Assembly: GCA_963767285.1 (NCBI GenBank)
Contig: CAVYDJ010000003.1
Coordinates: forward strand, 1 to 64,000
Origin: WHSW01 sp963767285
GTDB lineage: Bacteria; Actinomycetota; Thermoleophilia; Solirubrobacterales; 70-9
Reading direction: 5' to 3'
DNA length: 64,000 bases
The translations under genes and the position numbers were made by a program. The notes under the pieces were generated by a model that was not told the origin of the DNA, ran no database searches, and worked only from the letters and a program-made list of their open reading frames with translations. Each line of letters starts with the position of its first letter. Position 1 is the stretch's first letter. Below are positions 60,038 through 64,000 of this stretch, one piece after another.

Positions 60038-60043
60038 GCGGCC

Positions 60044-60049
60044 ACCGTA
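60044..60049 (-). promoter_or_regulatory. -10 element of the sialidase-like gene (leaderless)
   Basis: TACGGT on the minus strand, 6 bases before the ATG at 60037. Confidence 0.4.
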
Positions 60050-60088
60050 CTCGCAGGGCCTCCGAACGAGCCCCGGTTGTCCGGCGTC

Positions 60089-61307
60089 CTATCGGGGCCC
60101 TGAGCTCACGACGATGTCCACGGCCGCCCCCGCGGCGAGAACGGTCCCCGGCTTCGGCTTCAGCTTGATCAGCTTGCCGCGCTTGACGCGCTTGGAATGC
60201 GCCCGCGTCACGGCGCCTGCGCTGCAGTCGGCGCTGGTGAGCTCTCGCTTGACGGCCCCGAGCTTCGTACCGCGGTCGATCCTGGGCACCACGCACCGCG
60301 TCTCGTCGACGACGCCGCCGCCGGCCGCGTCCCCGCCGGTTCCACCCGAGTCGCCGCCGGCTGCGCCGCCGCCTGTGTCTCCCCCGCCGGTCGAGCCCCC
60401 GCCGGTCGAGCCGCCGCCGGTCGAGCCACCACCGCCACCGCCACCACCGCCGCCGGGCTCCGGTCGCCCGGGCGAGGTCATCCGGATGCGGAACCCGCCG
60501 CCCTCGGCCGCGAGCACTTGGACGGTCACCCCGGCCGCCGAGAACGAATCGCCGACGTCGAACGGGGCGTACGCGAGCGGACCGCAGAACGGGTCGGCGC
60601 CGATTTGGTCGGGCTGGACGACGACCGGCCCGGCGACGTTCGCCACCGTGGCGTCGACCCGGTACACGAGCACCCCGCCCGGGTCGCACATCCCGGCGTC
60701 GAGCCCGACCGGCGTTCGCACCTCCGCCGCGTAGGCGACGGACGGGCTGGTCGCGGTCGCGACGAGCTTGACGCCACCGGGAACCGACGTCGGGGTGACG
60801 ACGGCCTCGGCCGTCTCGGCGCCGACGCACGCCCACTCGGTCGCCGTCAGCCAGCCGAGCTTGAGCTTGTGCCACCCCAACGTGTGCAGGCCCGGCGCGA
60901 GGTCCCCCATCAGGTCCCAGGCGCCCACGGAGCGATGGAACTCGGGGCTGGAGTGGTAGAGCGCGAGTGCTGCCCTACGAGTTCTCCGCCAGCCAGTCGA
61001 CGGCGTAATCCATCAGCGATTGCCCGAACCCGGCGTTGGGCAGGTTCTCGTTCCCGACCGCCGGGTGATCGGAGAAGTCGGCGAAGATCACCGCCGCCTC
61101 GAGGGTGGCGTCCGGCACCTGGGCGAAGTTCAGGTCCGTCGGCCCCTCTGGGCCCGAACCGGAAAGGGCGCAAGACGACGCCGGCGCCGCGGCCGCAGGC
61201 TCGGAAGATGCGCCGAGGCCAAGCAGCGCGGCGAGGACGAGGCCGCCCACCGAGGCCATCCCCAATGAGGACCGTCCCGCTCGCTTCCGCACCTTCCGAC
61301 TTGCCAC
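60089..61307 (-). pseudogene. M6-like secreted metallopeptidase with the catalytic core deleted
   Basis: The N-terminal part (61307 to 60975) has a signal peptide (SVGGLVLAALLGLGASSEPAAA) and the block EAAVIFADFSDHPAVGNENLP, typical of the M6/immune-inhibitor-A-like start. The frame then hits a stop. A second frame beginning near 60970 continues LALYHSSPEFHRSVGAWDLMGDLAPGLHTLGWHKLKLGWL, the segment that normally follows the zinc site, then a beta domain, a poly-Gly/Thr linker and a PASTA-like end (LKPKPGTVLAAGAAVDIVVSSG). The central part with HExxH is missing and the phase changes at the joint, so this is a deletion derivative without protease activity. Confidence 0.7.
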
Positions 61308-61410
61308 ACGCTCCTCTTCCCTGAGTTCCGTGCGATTGACTCCACCCGATCCTAGTTGGGGGAGTAGGCTCGGTGCGAGCCGCAACAAATGTGGCTCGGG
61401 ACGGAGTCAG

Positions 61411-62724
61411 ATGCATTTGCGTAGCAGCGTTGTCTCGGCTGTGCTCGTCGGCGCGCTGCTGCAGGCCGCGCCGGCCCTCGCGGCCCCGCCCCCGAACGAC
61501 GCGTTCGCGAACGCCCAGCCGCTCGCCGGGGCTTCCACGTCCGCGCCCGGGACGACCGTGGAGGCCACGACCGAGGCCGGCGAGCCGTCGCACTTCGTCA
61601 GCGGCAACGGCAGCGTCTGGTACTCGTGGACCGCGCCGGAGACGGCGGCCGTCCGCCTCGACACCTGCGCTTCGGTGGCGTCCACCAGGATTCAGATGTA
61701 CAGCGGCTCGACCCTGGCCTCCCTCGCGGCGTCCGAGGTGCCGAAGCGTTCGGACTCGGGCCGCTGCAACGGCACCACCGGCCATGACCTGCACGTGTTC
61801 AACGTGATCGCCGGGACGACGTACCGGATCTCCGTGATCGAGCACGTCACCGACACCAGCTTCACGCTCTCGCTGCTGGCGACGCCCACCCCAAACGACA
61901 GCTTCGCCGGCGCGCAGGACCTCGGCCAGGAGCTCGACGTCGACGTGGACGGCACCACCGCCGGCGCCACCCTCGAGCCCGGCGAGCCCGACTACTTCGG
62001 CAGCCCGGGCGACGGCAACTCCGTCTGGTACCGGTGGACGGCGCCCAAGCGCACCCGGGTCTGGATCGACAACTGCAACGCCGAGAGCAACTCCAGCCTC
62101 GGCGTCTACACCGGAACCTCGGTCGGAGCCCTGCAGACCGTCGAGGAGGGCTTCGACCAGCCGCGGCCTCCGGGCTGCGAGCCCGACGCGGTGTTCGGTC
62201 ATCAGTACGAGTTCCTGGCAACCGCGGGAACCACGTACATGATCCGCGTCTACAACGCGGGTGGCTTCCACCTGCGGATGCGTGACATCCGCTTCGACGC
62301 CAGCCTGAAGCAGACCGCCTCGGCGACCAAGATCAAGAAGGGCAAGACGGTCACCTACACGGTCAACATCGAGAACGTGGGGACGGTCCCGATTGACCCC
62401 TCCATCCAACTGTTCACCTCGAAGCCGGGCCAACTCGCGAAGCCGGTCGTCGGGACCAAGTACGTCTCGATCGAGATCACCAGCGGCAAGTGCAAGACGG
62501 TCAAGTTCTTCGCCGAGCACCCGGGCGCGATCTGCGACGTCGAGCTGGCACCGGGCGACTCGGTCCGGATCGTCGCCAAGGTCAAGCCGTCACAGTCACT
62601 GGACCACTACGCCGAGCTCGACTACGCCCACGGCGCCGACAGCCCGATCTTCGACGAGGACCGTCGCAACGAGGAAGGCGAGCCCGTCACCACGGTGGTG
62701 AAGCGCAAGCGCAAGCACCGCTAG
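61411..62724 (+). CDS. Secreted protein with two PPC-like beta domains and a C-terminal DUF11-like domain
   Basis: A 437-residue intact secreted protein. The signal peptide is VVSAVLVGALLQAAPALAA. Two copies of a pre-peptidase-C-like domain follow: PPNDAFANAQPLAG...GEPSHFVSGNGSVWYSWTAPE and TPNDSFAGAQDLGQ...GEPDYFGSPGDGNSVWYRWTAPK, each with DTC/DNC cysteines. The last third (KKGKTVTYTVNIENVGTVPIDPSIQL...) is a DUF11-type domain. The basic tail KRKRKHR might interact with the cell wall. GGAG lies 4 bases before the ATG. It has no catalytic domain, so it is probably structural or adhesive. Its stop shares CTAG with the convergent gene. Confidence 0.85.
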   Translation: MHLRSSVVSAVLVGALLQAAPALAAPPPNDAFANAQPLAGASTSAPGTTVEATTEAGEPSHFVSGNGSVWYSWTAPETAAVRLDTCASVASTRIQMYSGSTLASLAASEVPKRSDSGRCNGTTGHDLHVFNVIAGTTYRISVIEHVTDTSFTLSLLATPTPNDSFAGAQDLGQELDVDVDGTTAGATLEPGEPDYFGSPGDGNSVWYRWTAPKRTRVWIDNCNAESNSSLGVYTGTSVGALQTVEEGFDQPRPPGCEPDAVFGHQYEFLATAGTTYMIRVYNAGGFHLRMRDIRFDASLKQTASATKIKKGKTVTYTVNIENVGTVPIDPSIQLFTSKPGQLAKPVVGTKYVSIEITSGKCKTVKFFAEHPGAICDVELAPGDSVRIVAKVKPSQSLDHYAELDYAHGADSPIFDEDRRNEEGEPVTTVVKRKRKHR

Positions 62725-63860
62725 CCGTTGAGCTCCGGCGGGAAGCGGACCACTTCGATCTCGCCACGTCGGAGGATCACCCGATCGCTGCCCTGGGCGG
62801 GGCGGACCTTGGGGCCGAGCACGGTGACCAGGTTCACGTACAACGGCACCGGCCGGCCCTGGCCGTCGGCCGCGTCGCGGCGCATCTCCGCGACGCCGAC
62901 CTTGCGGTAGGTGCAGCGGCCGTCGGCCTGGGTGCAGTTGGAGCCGTTGTTCTCGGAGATCTCGCCGCGCCCGTGGACGAGCCGCTTGGCGAACTCACTC
63001 TGCCGGGTCGCCTGCGGGGAGTCGGCGAGGATCAGGCGGGCGCTGGTCCGCACCGCATATCGGAGGTGGCTGACGTCGGTCCGCATCATCGCCGCGACGT
63101 CCAGCTGCTCGCCTTCCTCAAGACGGGCCAGGCGTCGCGAGAGCACCACCCTGCGCTTGAAGTCAGGCCGCAGCCGCCGCTTCAGCCGGTGCGTCGTCGA
63201 CAACGTCCGCCCGACTCCGGCTGTCGCGCCGCGATAGCGAACGACGTTGATCCGGCCGCGGTCCTGGGGGATCGTCCCGTTCGGTTTCAGGCCGCCGACC
63301 ATGATCCGGTCCCCCCGCGACGCGCGGGGGTGGTGGGCGTCGGCGACCAGGTTGACGTAGCAGCCGTGGAGCGGGCAAGGCAGCCGGGCGGGGTTGATCT
63401 TGAGCTTGCCCCGCGTGAAGACGAGCACGCAGTGATGCTCGTAGTCGGGGCGCTCCTGGGTGCAGGTCTCGCGCTTCAGCGACGCCACCGCGACCGCGCC
63501 GGCGCCGCCGGTGGTTCGAGCGCTGCCGGCGATCACCAGGCTTGCCCGCACGATCGGGTCGTAGTGGTAGATCGAGCCGACGCAGCGCGGACCGCGGCTG
63601 CGGCAGTTGCCGGTGACCTGGAACTCGGCGGTAATCCGCAGCCGGTCGCCGGCCGCGAGGTCGGGGAGCCGGTGCGGGCCGAGTGAGATCACGACCCGCT
63701 TCGCGGCCCCCGGCCGGGGGGTGATCGACAGCGTCTCGACCCGCTCGGAGCCATTGCCGGTGGTCGCGACCCGGACCTGCGGCGGGGTCGCGGCGCCGGC
63801 GAGGCCGGCGGCCGCAAGCGCGGCGACCGCCGCGGCGAGCTGCAGCCCGCGAAACCTCAT
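62721..63860 (-). CDS. Secreted protein of unknown function
   Basis: A 379-residue protein with a signal peptide (AVAALAAAGLAGA). The rest is beta-rich with cysteine pairs (TGNCRSRGPRCVG, ETCTQERPDYEHHC, PCPLHGCYVNLVADAHHP, SNCTQADGRCTYRKVG). It appears to consist of two related halves, each with a SERVETLSI/RGEIEVVRF-like strand, but I do not recognise the fold. The ATG overlaps the stop of the upstream gene (ATGA), so the two are coupled although one is a cytosolic-type protein. Confidence 0.75.
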   Translation of the reverse strand: MRFRGLQLAAAVAALAAAGLAGAATPPQVRVATTGNGSERVETLSITPRPGAAKRVVISLGPHRLPDLAAGDRLRITAEFQVTGNCRSRGPRCVGSIYHYDPIVRASLVIAGSARTTGGAGAVAVASLKRETCTQERPDYEHHCVLVFTRGKLKINPARLPCPLHGCYVNLVADAHHPRASRGDRIMVGGLKPNGTIPQDRGRINVVRYRGATAGVGRTLSTTHRLKRRLRPDFKRRVVLSRRLARLEEGEQLDVAAMMRTDVSHLRYAVRTSARLILADSPQATRQSEFAKRLVHGRGEISENNGSNCTQADGRCTYRKVGVAEMRRDAADGQGRPVPLYVNLVTVLGPKVRPAQGSDRVILRRGEIEVVRFPPELNG

Positions 63861-64000
63861 GCGTGCAGCTCCGCCAGCCGGTCGGCCTCGCGCTCGAGCT
63901 CGCGACGCGAACCGGCGTCGATCCGCTCGAACGGCCGCAGCTCGACCCGGCCCTTCTCGAACCGCCAGCTGCCGGCGACACGGCCGTCGATCAGGAAGGT
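63857..64000 (-). CDS. Winged-helix DNA-binding-domain protein, C-terminal end (truncated by window)
   Basis: The minus-strand frame enters from the window edge: TFLIDGRVAGSWRFEKGRVELRPFERIDAGSRRELEREADRL and stops at 63857. The block (I/V)DGRVAGSWR...VELRPF is the usual end of the AlkZ-like winged-helix (HTH_42) family, whose studied members are DNA glycosylases that unhook crosslinks. Only 47 residues are visible. Its stop overlaps the next gene start. Confidence 0.65.
   Translation of the reverse strand, partial: TFLIDGRVAGSWRFEKGRVELRPFERIDAGSRRELEREADRLAELHA

Overview
The window is very GC-rich, dense in genes, uses many GTG/TTG starts and carries many secreted proteins with Gly- or Lys-rich tails. 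Together with heterotetrameric 2-oxoacid dehydrogenases, a TPP riboswitch and apparently leaderless genes, this points to an actinomycete. My best guess is class Thermoleophilia (Solirubrobacterales), by inference from protein style. No replication or ribosomal marker is present to settle it.

Layout. 1-2.3 kb: the end of an RTX-like protein and a secreted subtilase. 2.4-9.7 kb: a sulfur block with a sulfate ABC transporter (cysP-cysT-cysW-cysA), a divergent Rrf2 regulator, a ferritin-like DUF892 protein, an MBL-rhodanese persulfide-type enzyme, an ArsR regulator and a divergent TauE exporter. 9.7-11.4 kb: a PhoD-type phosphatase. 11.4-14.7 kb: thiamine synthesis (thiO-thiS-thiG behind a TPP riboswitch, and a divergent SnoaL-ThiE fusion). 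15.3-28.5 kb: a 2-oxoacid dehydrogenase district with lpdA (E3), a pyruvate-type E1a/E1b/E2 operon, a second branched-chain-type E1a/E1b/E2 operon followed by a Leu/Val-type dehydrogenase, then lipB and lipA, which make the lipoyl cofactor both E2 proteins need. The thiamine genes beside it supply the E1 cofactor. 28.6-44.2 kb: mixed metabolic genes (rhomboid-like protein, STAS protein, GFA enzyme, sulfatase, cytochrome P450, acyl-CoA dehydrogenase, glutamate dehydrogenase, diguanylate cyclase), broken secreted-protein genes and a tRNA-Ala(TGC).

44.25-50.73 kb is the most unusual part. An intact tRNA-Ala(CGC) is followed by four exact 43-bp copies of its 3' part (from the anticodon loop to the end), spaced 1.3-2.1 kb apart. 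Each copy is preceded by a related boundary module, about 190 bp long in three of four cases, containing an inverted repeat. Each interval holds one main gene for a secreted protein. The probable native tRNA terminator lies after the last copy, 6.4 kb from the intact tRNA. I read this as a tandem array of single-gene cassettes inserted one after another into the tRNA anticodon loop by a tyrosine recombinase that is not encoded here. It resembles an integron in logic but uses a tRNA 3' half as the recombination site.

50.8-64 kb: further secreted or repeat proteins (one with near-identical 324-bp repeats), a GMC oxidoreductase, a glyoxalase-fold protein, a sialidase-like propeller and a metallopeptidase remnant that lost its catalytic centre. 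Several of these genes contain frameshifts in G/C runs, which means either gene decay or assembly error; the sequence alone cannot decide.
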